DNA of 64,000 nucleotides from JAJFTV01 sp036825755. GTDB lineage: Bacteria > Chloroflexota > Anaerolineae > Anaerolineales > Anaerolineaceae. Below are positions 38,318-46,429 of this stretch, piece after piece; positions within the stretch are counted from its first letter, which is position 1, and each line of letters begins with the position of its first letter. The notes beneath the pieces were generated by a model that was given only the letters and a program-made list of their open reading frames with translations, was not told the origin of the DNA and ran no database searches. The DNA is taken from contig DAISXR010000005.1 in assembly GCA_036825755.1 (NCBI GenBank), positions 3,003 through 67,002 of the forward strand. The letters are read 5' to 3'. Made by a program: the position numbers and the translations under genes.

Positions 38318-40681
38318 ATGTACTCATCCGATGATGAAATGGGCAGCACCCCTGCACCGGCTCACAAAACCAGTGAGCGCCTGCTCAATATTTACCTCAC
38401 CCTGGGACAGTATCCCATTCTCAAATACCGCATCCGCGAGTTGATGCGTGAGGAACTGTTTGAAGAAGACATCATCGACCGGCAGGAGTTCGAACGACGC
38501 GTTCAGGCCACAGCCGTCCAGTCGCAGATCAGCGAAGGGCTGCACAACCCCACCTTTGAAGAATCAGACGAGGTCTGGCAACGAAGACTGGATAATGTAC
38601 GCAACCAGCTCACCGATGTGATGTACAGTCTGCAGTTGCCGTACGAAAGCTTTGAGGCGCTCGTCACCCGCGCTTTGAATGAACGCGGTATCAAGGAAGC
38701 CGATCTGACGCTGTCACTCAACCCCGAGCTGGCCTCACGCGATCTGGTATTCCAGCAGGCCCGCATCATCGAAAACATGCCCGAAGATCGGCGCAAATCC
38801 TGGGAACCACGGCTGGAAGAATCCAAGGTGGTCATCATCCGCTCGATGATCAGCGACCAGCTTCAGTATGTGAACATCGCCAAAGATTGGTTCTCGGTTT
38901 CCGACCTGGAGGAGATACGCCGCCGCAAGATTGGGGCGGGGCGTATTGGTGGCAAATCTGCCGGGATGATTCTGGCTTACACCATCCTGAAAAAAGCCAT
39001 GGAGGGCGAGGGTGTGTGCTGTCTGAGAATCCCCGAGTCGTACTATATTGGGGCCACCGAGTTTTATCCATTCATGAGCGCCAACAATCTCATGCACTGG
39101 ATGGATCAAAAATACAAAACCGAAGACGAGATGCGGGCCGATTTTGTGAATCTGGCGAGAGAATTCGAAGCCGGGCATCTCACCCACGATATTTCTGAAA
39201 AATTGTCCTTCCTGTTGGAAAATGTGGGCAAAAAACCCTTGATCGTACGATCATCGAGCCTGCTGGAAGACAACTTCGGCACTGCTTTCGCCGGAAAATA
39301 CGACTCGTTTTACCTGCCCAACCAGGGCACCCCTGAAGAGAATCTGCGTGAGCTCACCCGGGCCATCGCGCGGGTATACGCCTCAGGCTTTAATCCCAAC
39401 GCGCTGCTATATCGCCGGCAAAAAGGGCTGCAGGATTATGACGAGCGTATGGCTATCCTGATCCAGGTGGTGGAAGGCGAGCGCATGGGGCGGTATTATC
39501 TGCCACACGCCGCCGGAGTGGCCTTCAGCCGCAACACCTACCGCTGGACCCCGGAAATTCGCACCGAAGACGGGTTTGTCAGGTTGGTATGGGGATTGGG
39601 TACGCGCGCGGTCGACCGCGTGGGCAATGATTTTCCACGCCTGGTGGCGTTGAGTCACCCTATCCTGCGTCCATCAGCAGATCCGGGCGCTATCCGGCGT
39701 TATTCGCAGCAGTTTGTCGATTTGATCGATCTGCAGGAAAACAAATTCACCACGCTGCCGGTACAGGAAGTGATCAATAGCGATTACCCGCCTCTGCGAT
39801 ACATCGCCCAGGTGGAGGAGGAAGACGGTTATTTTTCCACCATCCGCAGCAGCCTGATGGGTACCGATACCGATAAACTGGTTCTGACCTTCGACGAGCT
39901 GCTCAAGCGCACTTCGTTTGCCATGCATATGAAGAAGATCCTGCAGAAATTGGAGAACATCTACCAGAAACCGGTGGATGTGGAGTTTACGCTTGAAATT
40001 AAAGGAAATCCTGCCCGGGAACCGGAGTTGACCATCACCGTGCTGCAATGCCGTCCGCAAAGTCAGCTTCTGGAAACCCAGAATATCAAAGCCCCGGTGA
40101 ACTTGAATGAAAAGTACTATGCCTTTTCCACGCACTTTGTGGTGCCACAGGGCTATATCGAAAATGTGGAGTATGTCATCTTTGTGCCGCCGGAACGGTA
40201 TTTTTCTCTGGCCACCACCGAACTGCGTTCCCGACTGGGCCGTGAGGTGGGCAGACTGAATTCCATCCTGAAAGGCCACGATTTTATCTGCGTTGGGCCG
40301 GGCCGCTGGGGCAGCTCCAACCCGGATCTGGGCGTGCCGGTGGACTACGGCGATATCTACAACTCGCATGCGCTGGTGGAACTGGCTGGAGAGGGCGTCG
40401 CTCCTGCGCTGGAGCCATCGCTGGGCACGCATTTCTTCCAGGATTTGATGGAATCTCAAATTTATCCGCTGGGCATTCTACTGGACCGGCCGGATACCAT
40501 TTTCAACCGCGACTTTTTCTACAAAACACCCGACCGGTTGGAAGAGTTCATGCAACTCAACACCAATCTGACCGGCTGCCTGCGGTTGATTCGTGTGACC
40601 GATTATTTACCCAAACATCATCTGAGCATCGTCATGAACAGTGAATCTGTGCAGGCGGTAGGGTACTTTACAAAGGATTAA
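38318..40681 (+). CDS. PEP/pyruvate-binding domain protein (PPDK N-terminal type)
   Basis: A 787-residue protein. After about 200 residues without known motifs comes an ATP-grasp-like PEP/pyruvate-binding domain, with GAGRIGGKSAGMILAY near residue 205 and PLIVRSSSLLEDNFGTAFAG near 310. Phosphoenolpyruvate synthase and pyruvate phosphate dikinase follow this domain with a phosphohistidine swivel domain and a PEP barrel. Neither is recognisable here, so a full dikinase reaction is unlikely, and it may be a phosphotransferase for another partner. ATG at 38318 has GGAGG upstream, though close; a TTG at 38291 has none. DUF218 and sortase genes follow tightly. Confidence 0.75.
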   Translation: MYSSDDEMGSTPAPAHKTSERLLNIYLTLGQYPILKYRIRELMREELFEEDIIDRQEFERRVQATAVQSQISEGLHNPTFEESDEVWQRRLDNVRNQLTDVMYSLQLPYESFEALVTRALNERGIKEADLTLSLNPELASRDLVFQQARIIENMPEDRRKSWEPRLEESKVVIIRSMISDQLQYVNIAKDWFSVSDLEEIRRRKIGAGRIGGKSAGMILAYTILKKAMEGEGVCCLRIPESYYIGATEFYPFMSANNLMHWMDQKYKTEDEMRADFVNLAREFEAGHLTHDISEKLSFLLENVGKKPLIVRSSSLLEDNFGTAFAGKYDSFYLPNQGTPEENLRELTRAIARVYASGFNPNALLYRRQKGLQDYDERMAILIQVVEGERMGRYYLPHAAGVAFSRNTYRWTPEIRTEDGFVRLVWGLGTRAVDRVGNDFPRLVALSHPILRPSADPGAIRRYSQQFVDLIDLQENKFTTLPVQEVINSDYPPLRYIAQVEEEDGYFSTIRSSLMGTDTDKLVLTFDELLKRTSFAMHMKKILQKLENIYQKPVDVEFTLEIKGNPAREPELTITVLQCRPQSQLLETQNIKAPVNLNEKYYAFSTHFVVPQGYIENVEYVIFVPPERYFSLATTELRSRLGREVGRLNSILKGHDFICVGPGRWGSSNPDLGVPVDYGDIYNSHALVELAGEGVAPALEPSLGTHFFQDLMESQIYPLGILLDRPDTIFNRDFFYKTPDRLEEFMQLNTNLTGCLRLIRVTDYLPKHHLSIVMNSESVQAVGYFTKD

Positions 40682-40689
40682 TCCCGCAC

Positions 40690-41484
40690 ATGTTTGTGTT
40701 TCTATCAAAGCTACTACCCATTTTGATCTATCCACTGGCGTTGAGCTGTTTTATTTTGATCCTGGCGTTGATTTTACGGAGCCGCGAGCGCCTGCGCAAC
40801 ACCCTGATCATTGGCGCGGTGATCCTTTTATGGCTGGCTGGAAACCGGTGGGTGGCGCTCTCGCTGGCGCGCTCACTGGAATGGCAGTACCTGCCCCAGA
40901 CGAACCTGCCGCAGGCGGATGCGATTGTTTTGCTGGGCGGCAGTACCGAACCGGCTTTGTACCCGCGCCCGCAGGTGGAGGTAAACAGCGCGGCTGATCG
41001 AGTGCTGTACGCCGCCACCTTGTATCATGAGGGGAAAGCCCCGGCCATTCTGTTGAGCGGCGGCAGCATCGACTGGCAGCCCGAATCCACGGGCTCGCCG
41101 GCGGAGCAAATGGCCGAGTTGATGGATATGCTGGGCGTACCAACGGATGCGTTGTGGCTGGATACAAAATCACTCAACACGTATGAAAATGCGGTATACA
41201 GCGCAGAGATTTTGCGCGAAAAGGGGATCAACCGGGTGCTGTTGGTCACATCGGCCATGCATATGCCGCGTTCTGTGGCTTTGTTCAAGAAACAGGGTCT
41301 TGAGGTCATCCCCGCCCCGGCCGATTACACCGTCACCCAGGAAGGCTGGAACAACCTGTTCTCCGACTCGCCGGAGACAAATATCATCTCCTTTTTTCCC
41401 AATGCATCCAGTCTTTCACTCACAACAAACGTTTTGAAAGAATATATCGGGATGCTGATCTACCAGCTGAGAGGGTGGATGTAA
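40690..41484 (+). CDS. YdcF/ElyC family membrane protein (DUF218)
   Basis: A 264-residue protein with two N-terminal membrane helices and a soluble DUF218 domain with ADAIVLLGGSTEP, APAILLSGGS, and LDTKSLNTYENAVYSAEIL. The last part, LLVTSAMHMPRSVALFKKQG, is also characteristic. In Escherichia coli, ElyC has been linked to peptidoglycan or envelope polysaccharide integrity; the activity is not defined. It starts 8 bases after the PEP-binding gene, and the sortase gene begins 2 bases after its stop. Confidence 0.88.
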   Translation: MFVFLSKLLPILIYPLALSCFILILALILRSRERLRNTLIIGAVILLWLAGNRWVALSLARSLEWQYLPQTNLPQADAIVLLGGSTEPALYPRPQVEVNSAADRVLYAATLYHEGKAPAILLSGGSIDWQPESTGSPAEQMAELMDMLGVPTDALWLDTKSLNTYENAVYSAEILREKGINRVLLVTSAMHMPRSVALFKKQGLEVIPAPADYTVTQEGWNNLFSDSPETNIISFFPNASSLSLTTNVLKEYIGMLIYQLRGWM

Positions 41485-41486
41485 GC

Positions 41487-42407
41487 ATGGCAAACAGGCG
41501 CACAGCCGGTCAAAGGCGTTCGGTAGATAGCATGAGCACCGAAGAACTGCGCCAGGCGCTGATCCAGCGCCAGCGTGAAGACCGGCAGGCCCGTTTGCAG
41601 GCCTATCAACGTACCGGGCGGGTGGTGGCGGTTGAACCCCCGCCGGTTCAATCCAGTCTGGATGGATTGCGCAGCCAGCGGGTGGATGATGAAAGCCAGC
41701 GTCTGGCTGATACAAAACACCGCTCGCGTGTATGGCTGAACCGCCTGCTGCTGCTGGTGGAATTGGCGGCGGTGGTGGGACTGGTGCTGCTTGTGTTCAA
41801 CGGCGCGGCCCTGCTGCGCAACCTGAACCGTGAAGTGAGCCAGTCACTGGCGCAGCCCAGCCTGACACCCACAGCCCTGATCATGGCGGTTGTGCTTCCC
41901 TCGGGTCACACACCGCCCAACTCCACTGAGGGTGCTCAACCCAATGACGCGGAAATCCCAGCCCAGTTACAGCCGATTGTGGAATCGCTGGAAGCCCAGC
42001 CCACGCCCACATCCGGGCCGGAACAGGCTGTGCGTATTCAGATCCCGGCGATTGAGGTGGACGCCCCGGTGGTACAGGGCGATGGCTGGGAACAGTTGAA
42101 AAAAGGTGTAGGGCAGCATCCCGGCAGCGCCGATCCCGGTACGGATGGGAATATGGTGCTGTCAGCCCACAATGATGTGTACGGCGAGATTTTCCGTCAC
42201 CTGGATAAACTCGAACCGGGCGATGAGGTGATTGTTTTCACCGGCCAACAAGCCTACACCTACATCGTCCAGCAAACCTCATTTGTAGAACCAACCGATG
42301 TGGAAGTTTTGTCTTCCACCGGTGAAGCGATGATCACGCTCATATCCTGCTACCCGTATATGGTGGATAACCAGCGTATCGTGGTGAGGGCATCACTGAC
42401 AGACTGA
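41487..42407 (+). CDS. Sortase
   Basis: A 306-residue membrane-anchored transpeptidase. The N-terminal 75 residues are charged and probably cytoplasmic. A membrane helix covers about residues 87-108, then a Thr/Pro-rich spacer leads to the sortase domain from about residue 190. Catalytic residues are His228 (LSAHNDVYGE), Cys288 (TLISCYPY) and Arg297 (NQRIVVRA). Sortases cut at an LPxTG-like motif and link the protein to the cell surface. The His and Cys contexts fit class D or E rather than class A. The protein at 52575 carries LPDTG and is a candidate substrate. Confidence 0.9.
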   Translation: MANRRTAGQRRSVDSMSTEELRQALIQRQREDRQARLQAYQRTGRVVAVEPPPVQSSLDGLRSQRVDDESQRLADTKHRSRVWLNRLLLLVELAAVVGLVLLVFNGAALLRNLNREVSQSLAQPSLTPTALIMAVVLPSGHTPPNSTEGAQPNDAEIPAQLQPIVESLEAQPTPTSGPEQAVRIQIPAIEVDAPVVQGDGWEQLKKGVGQHPGSADPGTDGNMVLSAHNDVYGEIFRHLDKLEPGDEVIVFTGQQAYTYIVQQTSFVEPTDVEVLSSTGEAMITLISCYPYMVDNQRIVVRASLTD

Positions 42408-42514
42408 TGCGGGGAGGCTAACCCGCAATTGGTGATTCTGGTTTATAATAAGGCGATTAATGCGCCAGGCAAACCGGTTGATTGTGGAATGCCGGGCATC
42501 AGGAGAAGAATCGA

Positions 42515-42748
42515 ATGGCAAAAAAGCAATCCAAAAAATACACCCGCAATACATCAAGCGCCGTCCGGCCTGTTCAACCCGTCAGTGAAGCCACCCAGGA
42601 AGCCAAAGCCGCCCGCACCCCGCGCCGCGCAGTGGAAGACAGCGAATTCAAACCGGATTACACCGATATTATCCGCGATCTGAAGCGCATCGGTATTCTG
42701 GCTGGCAGTTTCTTTGTGGTGCTGCTGGTGCTTTCCTTCATCCTGTAA
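42515..42748 (+). CDS. Small membrane protein
   Basis: A 77-residue protein with a basic, hydrophilic N-terminus (KKQSKKYTR) and a single C-terminal membrane helix GILAGSFFVVLLVLSFIL. ATG at 42515 is chosen over the TTG at 42482 because AGGAG lies 9 bases upstream. No family recognised. It follows the sortase by 107 bases and is closed by its own terminator. Confidence 0.6.
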   Translation: MAKKQSKKYTRNTSSAVRPVQPVSEATQEAKAARTPRRAVEDSEFKPDYTDIIRDLKRIGILAGSFFVVLLVLSFIL

Positions 42749-42768
42749 ACCGGATTCATTTGATTAAC

Positions 42769-42797
42769 AAGGCGAGGCAGCTGGCTCGCCTTTTTTT
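42769..42797 (+). terminator. Terminator after the small membrane protein
   Basis: AAGGCGAG (42769-42776) pairs with CTCGCCTT (42785-42792) around an 8-base loop, followed by a T-run that ends at 42797. Confidence 0.8.
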
Positions 42798-42854
42798 GTT
42801 TCCCAAAATAAGCTTCTGCCTGCTGTATAATGCTGTCAGGAGAGCCGCCCTGAT

Positions 42855-43610
42855 ATGAATGATTCGCATTGGATCTATTTATCTCCCCATCTGGATGACG
42901 CCGTGTACTCGTGCGGGGGCATGTTATGGGAGCAGGTTCAGCGCGGGGTTCAGGCCGAAGTGTGGACGATTTTCGCCGGTGATCCGCCATCCGGTCCCCT
43001 GACGCCATTTGCAAGATCGTTGCACGAACGCTGGCAGAGCGGTGATGAATCAGCGGCGGCTCGGCGGGCGGAAGACATGCAAGCCTGCCAGATCCTGGGG
43101 GCGGGCTGGCGTCACTTTGAGTATCCTGACTGCATCTACCGTTTTGACCACGCTGGAAGGCTGGTTATCGAGGGAGAAACGGATCTGTTTCGGGCCGGTT
43201 ACGAGGGCGAGCCTGAACTGGTTGATCACCTTGTAAAGAGACTGGCCGATGAACTGCCGGCCAATGCCAGCCTGGTGATCCCCTTCGGGTACGGCAACCA
43301 TGTGGATCATCAACTGGTCAGACGCGCCGCAGAAAAACTGCCTGAAACCGGTTGGGCGGGTCAAAGATGGCTGTACGCCGATTATCCCTATGCGGCATCC
43401 ACAGCAGAAAACTTATCAGGCTGGCTGAACCAGCCAGGCGAAAAATATGACCTGCCGGTTTCAGCGGCAGGTCTTGAAAGCTGGCAGCAGGCTGCTGCGG
43501 CATACCGTTCGCAGATCAGCACGTTCTGGAAATCAACCGATGAGCTGCGGCAGAAAATCTCGGCATATCGAGATTCAGGAGCCGGCAGCCGATTGATCCG
43601 GTTAATTTAG
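42855..43610 (+). CDS. PIG-L family deacetylase
   Basis: A 251-residue zinc-dependent N-deacetylase of the LmbE/PIG-L type, which acts on N-acetylglucosamine-containing substrates such as mycothiol precursors, bacillithiol precursors or glycolipids. The zinc motif is SPHLDDA (residues 10-16, with His12 and Asp14-Asp15), and the second ligand site is NHVDH (residues 148-152). A -10-like TATAAT lies at 42826-42831. The substrate is unknown. Its end overlaps the convergent gene by a few bases. Confidence 0.85.
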   Translation: MNDSHWIYLSPHLDDAVYSCGGMLWEQVQRGVQAEVWTIFAGDPPSGPLTPFARSLHERWQSGDESAAARRAEDMQACQILGAGWRHFEYPDCIYRFDHAGRLVIEGETDLFRAGYEGEPELVDHLVKRLADELPANASLVIPFGYGNHVDHQLVRRAAEKLPETGWAGQRWLYADYPYAASTAENLSGWLNQPGEKYDLPVSAAGLESWQQAAAAYRSQISTFWKSTDELRQKISAYRDSGAGSRLIRLI

Positions 43611-44585
43611 TGACGTTTTTTCTTCTTCCCGGATGGCTTTTCAGAACCAATCCAGATCCCCATGGCAGGCAGCACNNNNNNNNNNNNNNNNNNNNNNNNN
43701 NNNNNNNNNNNNNNNNNNNNNNNNNNNNNNNNNNNNNNNNNNNNNNNNNNNNNNNNNNNNNNNNNNNNNNNNNNNCAGCGCCACCACGGCGATAACCGCC
43801 TGGATCCACCCGAGAAAACTGACATACGTGAGCAGGCTGAACAGACCGGTGATGAACAGCACATACACCAGGGCGGTGACGGTGATAAAGGTTAACCCGA
43901 TGATGATGATGCGTTTGCGCGATCCCGTGTGCAGGGTAAGCGCCAGCAGCATGGATAGCACCCACATCGAGCAGGGGTTCACGCCGTCCACCAGCGCGAT
44001 AATCACCGTGCTGAGAAGCATCGATTGCGAGGAGAGATCCACCTTGCCGATCAACGGCAGGGTGATGGTATCGGTATCCGTGATGAGATTGGAGGGGTTT
44101 TGCACTGGTTGCGTAACTTCGGAGGCGCCGGGCATCACACCCGCACCGGCATCCACGCAGGCATCACTCAGGCAGTCTTCAACCTTCTGATCGATCTCGT
44201 TTTGGACATCCTCGTTGTAGCCCACCCAGTACTGGTCTCCGATAAAAATGGTTGGGACGCCGCTGGCTTCAAAATCAAACTTTTCGGTCATCTTCTGAAA
44301 CAGTGCCTGGTTGTCCTCATCGTACCAGACCTCGTACATCTTCAGTTCAATGTTGGGATTTTCTTCCGCCAGCGATTTCAGATACGGTTCGGCCTGCGCG
44401 CAGTGCGGGCAGCCATCGCCCCAGAAGAAGTAAATCACAACTTTGTATTCGGCTTCGGCAGCCGGAATGTTTGCCGCATTGGCCTGAGCATAGGCTGTTT
44501 TCGCAGGGACGATGAAAAATACCATCCCCAACAGCAGGCTGACGGCCAGAACGTAAATCAACAACCGGAACGGTTTTGAAACCAT
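43607..44585 (-). CDS. Thioredoxin-like and CcdA/DsbD-like membrane fusion protein, gapped
   Basis: The N-terminus has a membrane or signal helix (residues 8-27), then a thioredoxin-like domain with the redox pair Cys59/Cys62 (GCPHCAQAEPYL) and the cis-proline segment SGVPTIFIG. After about residue 185 it becomes a polytopic membrane domain with LVDGVNPCSMWVLSMLLAL, resembling CcdA/DsbD proteins that move electrons across the membrane. The 100-N gap at 43676-43775 hides the last helices. Beyond it a short tail ends in GKKKKRH and a TAA at 43607-43609, which is out of frame with the first part, so the gap size is wrong. Likely role: thiol exchange on the outer membrane face. Confidence 0.75.
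43676..43775. other. Assembly gap (100 N) in the thioredoxin/CcdA-like gene
   Basis: Exactly 100 unknown bases. The frames on its two sides do not agree, so the true length differs from 100 bases. Confidence 0.99.
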
Positions 44586-44621
44586 AAACCCTCCAAAGGA
44601 CGGGAAGTTGTTTCTGCAAGA

Positions 44622-44650
44622 AATATGCGTAATGATACCTTATTTTTCAA
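44622..44650 (-). promoter_or_regulatory. Promoter for the thioredoxin/CcdA-like gene
   Basis: On the minus strand TTGAAA (44645-44650) and CATATT (44622-44627) are separated by 17 bases, 37 bases upstream of the start codon. Confidence 0.45.
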
Positions 44651-44760
44651 GAGGGGAGTCTTTGCGGGCATTTACTTTTCGTGGCGCAAACATCATTCTA
44701 TGCGAAACGCAGTCAGGAAACAAAAGGTGATTGGCATGGAAGTTGCTACATCATTTACCA

Positions 44761-45039
44761 ATGACTAACCATCTCCTTGACGAAAAAAATCCACCCCAAC
44801 CGGTGTGGGGGGAGTGGGATCAATTCTTGCAACGTTGGAAGGTTAAGGATTTTGCCGCGGCGTTCATTGACGCTGCCGGTCCGATGAATATCATTCTGGC
44901 CCAGATGCTTCATTTTGCCGGTCCGTTTGTGAATATTCTGAACCCGCAAAACCAGTGGGCCAGTCTGGCCGATACCCTTGAGGATCAACAGCAAAGCCGT
45001 GCCTTCGCGGCCTTTTTACGCAGTAAGGAGCATGCATGA
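44761..45039 (+). CDS. Hypothetical protein, first gene of the unknown operon
   Basis: A 92-residue protein beginning MTNHLLDEKNPP, with no recognised family. It is mostly soluble, with a central hydrophobic stretch (AAGPMNIILAQMLHFAGPFV) and a polar end. ATG at 44761 is preferred over TTG at 44731 for lack of a ribosome site at the latter. Its stop overlaps the next gene's ATG by 4 bases, so it is translated with the following membrane protein gene and appears to belong to the same seven-gene unit. Confidence 0.55.
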   Translation: MTNHLLDEKNPPQPVWGEWDQFLQRWKVKDFAAAFIDAAGPMNIILAQMLHFAGPFVNILNPQNQWASLADTLEDQQQSRAFAAFLRSKEHA

Positions 45040-45803
45040 GTATCGAACAAATGGTTGGCGCCGGTTTCATCCTTCTGGCAGGAATCCTGGCAGTTGTTTT
45101 TGGTTTGATGCAAAAGCGCATGGACGGTTTACCCCTGCGCAGGCTGTCAGCGCTTGACAACCTGAATCGTTCGGTGGGTTTGACCATTGAGGATGGGAAA
45201 CGCCTGCACGTGTCGCTGGGCACTTCCAGCATTCTGGGATCCGGCAACTCAGCGTCGCTGGCCGGGTTGAGTGTGATCGAGCACCTGGCCCTCCTGAGCA
45301 TGATCAGTGACCGCCCTCCGCTGGTGACCACCGGCGATGGCAGCCTGATGGTGCTGGGGCAGGATGTACTGCGATACGTGTACCGCAAAGGCAATGTGCC
45401 GGAGCGTTACAACCCGCTTTTGGGCCGCCAGACCGGTTTTACGCCGTACTCGTATATCCTCGGTACCATGCCTGTCATCCAGCAGGAACAGGTGCAAACC
45501 AGTGTGATGATCGGCCGGTTTGGACCGGAGGTCGCTTTCCTGAATGATGCAGCCCGGCGCGGTAACGGCTATGCTCTGGGCGCCAGTGATGACCTCTCGG
45601 CCCAGGCGGTCATGCTGGGAACCTCATCGGATGTGCTGATCGGCGAAGAGTTGTTCGCCGCTCCGGCTTACATCAGTCGGAATTCATTTCAGCGTTCCAG
45701 CGTCTTCACGCAGGATTTACTGCGCTGGGTCCTCATCAGCGCCATTCTGGCTGGCGTGATTTTACTCATTCTCAGTCAGTTCTTTGGACGTTCCATCATA
45801 TGA
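45036..45803 (+). CDS. Membrane protein, DUF6754-like
   Basis: A 255-residue protein with one N-terminal helix (residues 8-25) and one C-terminal helix (about 229-249) enclosing a soluble domain. The domain contains DNLNRSVGLTIEDGKRLHVS, LSVIEHLALLSMISDRPP and LVTTGDGSLMVLGQDVLR. I recall similar proteins in Chloroflexota as DUF6754, which I could not confirm. Function unknown. Both ends overlap their neighbours by 4 bases (ATGA), which is strong evidence for coupled translation. Confidence 0.65.
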   Translation: MSIEQMVGAGFILLAGILAVVFGLMQKRMDGLPLRRLSALDNLNRSVGLTIEDGKRLHVSLGTSSILGSGNSASLAGLSVIEHLALLSMISDRPPLVTTGDGSLMVLGQDVLRYVYRKGNVPERYNPLLGRQTGFTPYSYILGTMPVIQQEQVQTSVMIGRFGPEVAFLNDAARRGNGYALGASDDLSAQAVMLGTSSDVLIGEELFAAPAYISRNSFQRSSVFTQDLLRWVLISAILAGVILLILSQFFGRSII

Positions 45804-46426
45804 AAACCATGCGCGCTCCCGGTTTCGTTGTTGTTGCCATCCTGACCGGCCTGATTGTGCTGGCAGGGTATCTTGTGCCCGTACCCTGGTTACAGAACCT
45901 GCGTTCGCTGGTGCTGGGCTGGGGCGTCACACTGCTGGGCATCACCACCCTGCTGGGGATAGCCAATCTTCTGGCCGTTCACTTCCACAAGATAACGGAC
46001 CGGAAAGTACGCAGCCCGTACAGTCTGGTGGTTCTGCTGGCCTTTTTGGTCACTTTGGGCTTTGGGATCATGCTCACCCCGGCTGACACGCGCTTTCAGC
46101 ATGTGGTGAGGGATATTCAGGCGCCGTTGGAAACCAGCCTGATGGCCATGCTGGCCATCCCACTGGCTGCCGGTTCTCTGAGACTGCTGCGTAATCGCTA
46201 CGATCTCTTCTCGATTGTGTTTGCCGCAAGCACCGTTCTGTTTTTGGTGATCGGCAGCGGGGCATTATCCTTCCTCCAGGATCAACCGCTGGCGGCGGGG
46301 ATCCTCTCGGTGCTCAAAGGCCTGCCTGTAGCAGGCGCAAGAGGTATTCTGCTGGGGATCGCCCTCGGCAGCCTGATGACCGGCATCCGCATCCTGACCG
46401 GTATCGACAGACCATACAGCGGGTAA
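45800..46426 (+). CDS. Hypothetical polytopic membrane protein
   Basis: A 208-residue protein with about six hydrophobic segments, beginning at residues 8-27 and 33-60. A charged stretch HFHKITDRKVRSPYS separates the second and third helices. No family recognised. It starts inside the end of the DUF6754-like gene and is followed after 3 bases by the zinc-ribbon gene. By order and spacing it should be part of a membrane complex with its neighbours. Confidence 0.6.
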   Translation: MKTMRAPGFVVVAILTGLIVLAGYLVPVPWLQNLRSLVLGWGVTLLGITTLLGIANLLAVHFHKITDRKVRSPYSLVVLLAFLVTLGFGIMLTPADTRFQHVVRDIQAPLETSLMAMLAIPLAAGSLRLLRNRYDLFSIVFAASTVLFLVIGSGALSFLQDQPLAAGILSVLKGLPVAGARGILLGIALGSLMTGIRILTGIDRPYSG

Positions 46427-46429
46427 ATT

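Noticed and set aside
39674..40459. A 261-residue open frame on the minus strand
   Set aside because: It is antisense to the PEP/pyruvate-binding protein, and the sense frame has the recognisable motifs.
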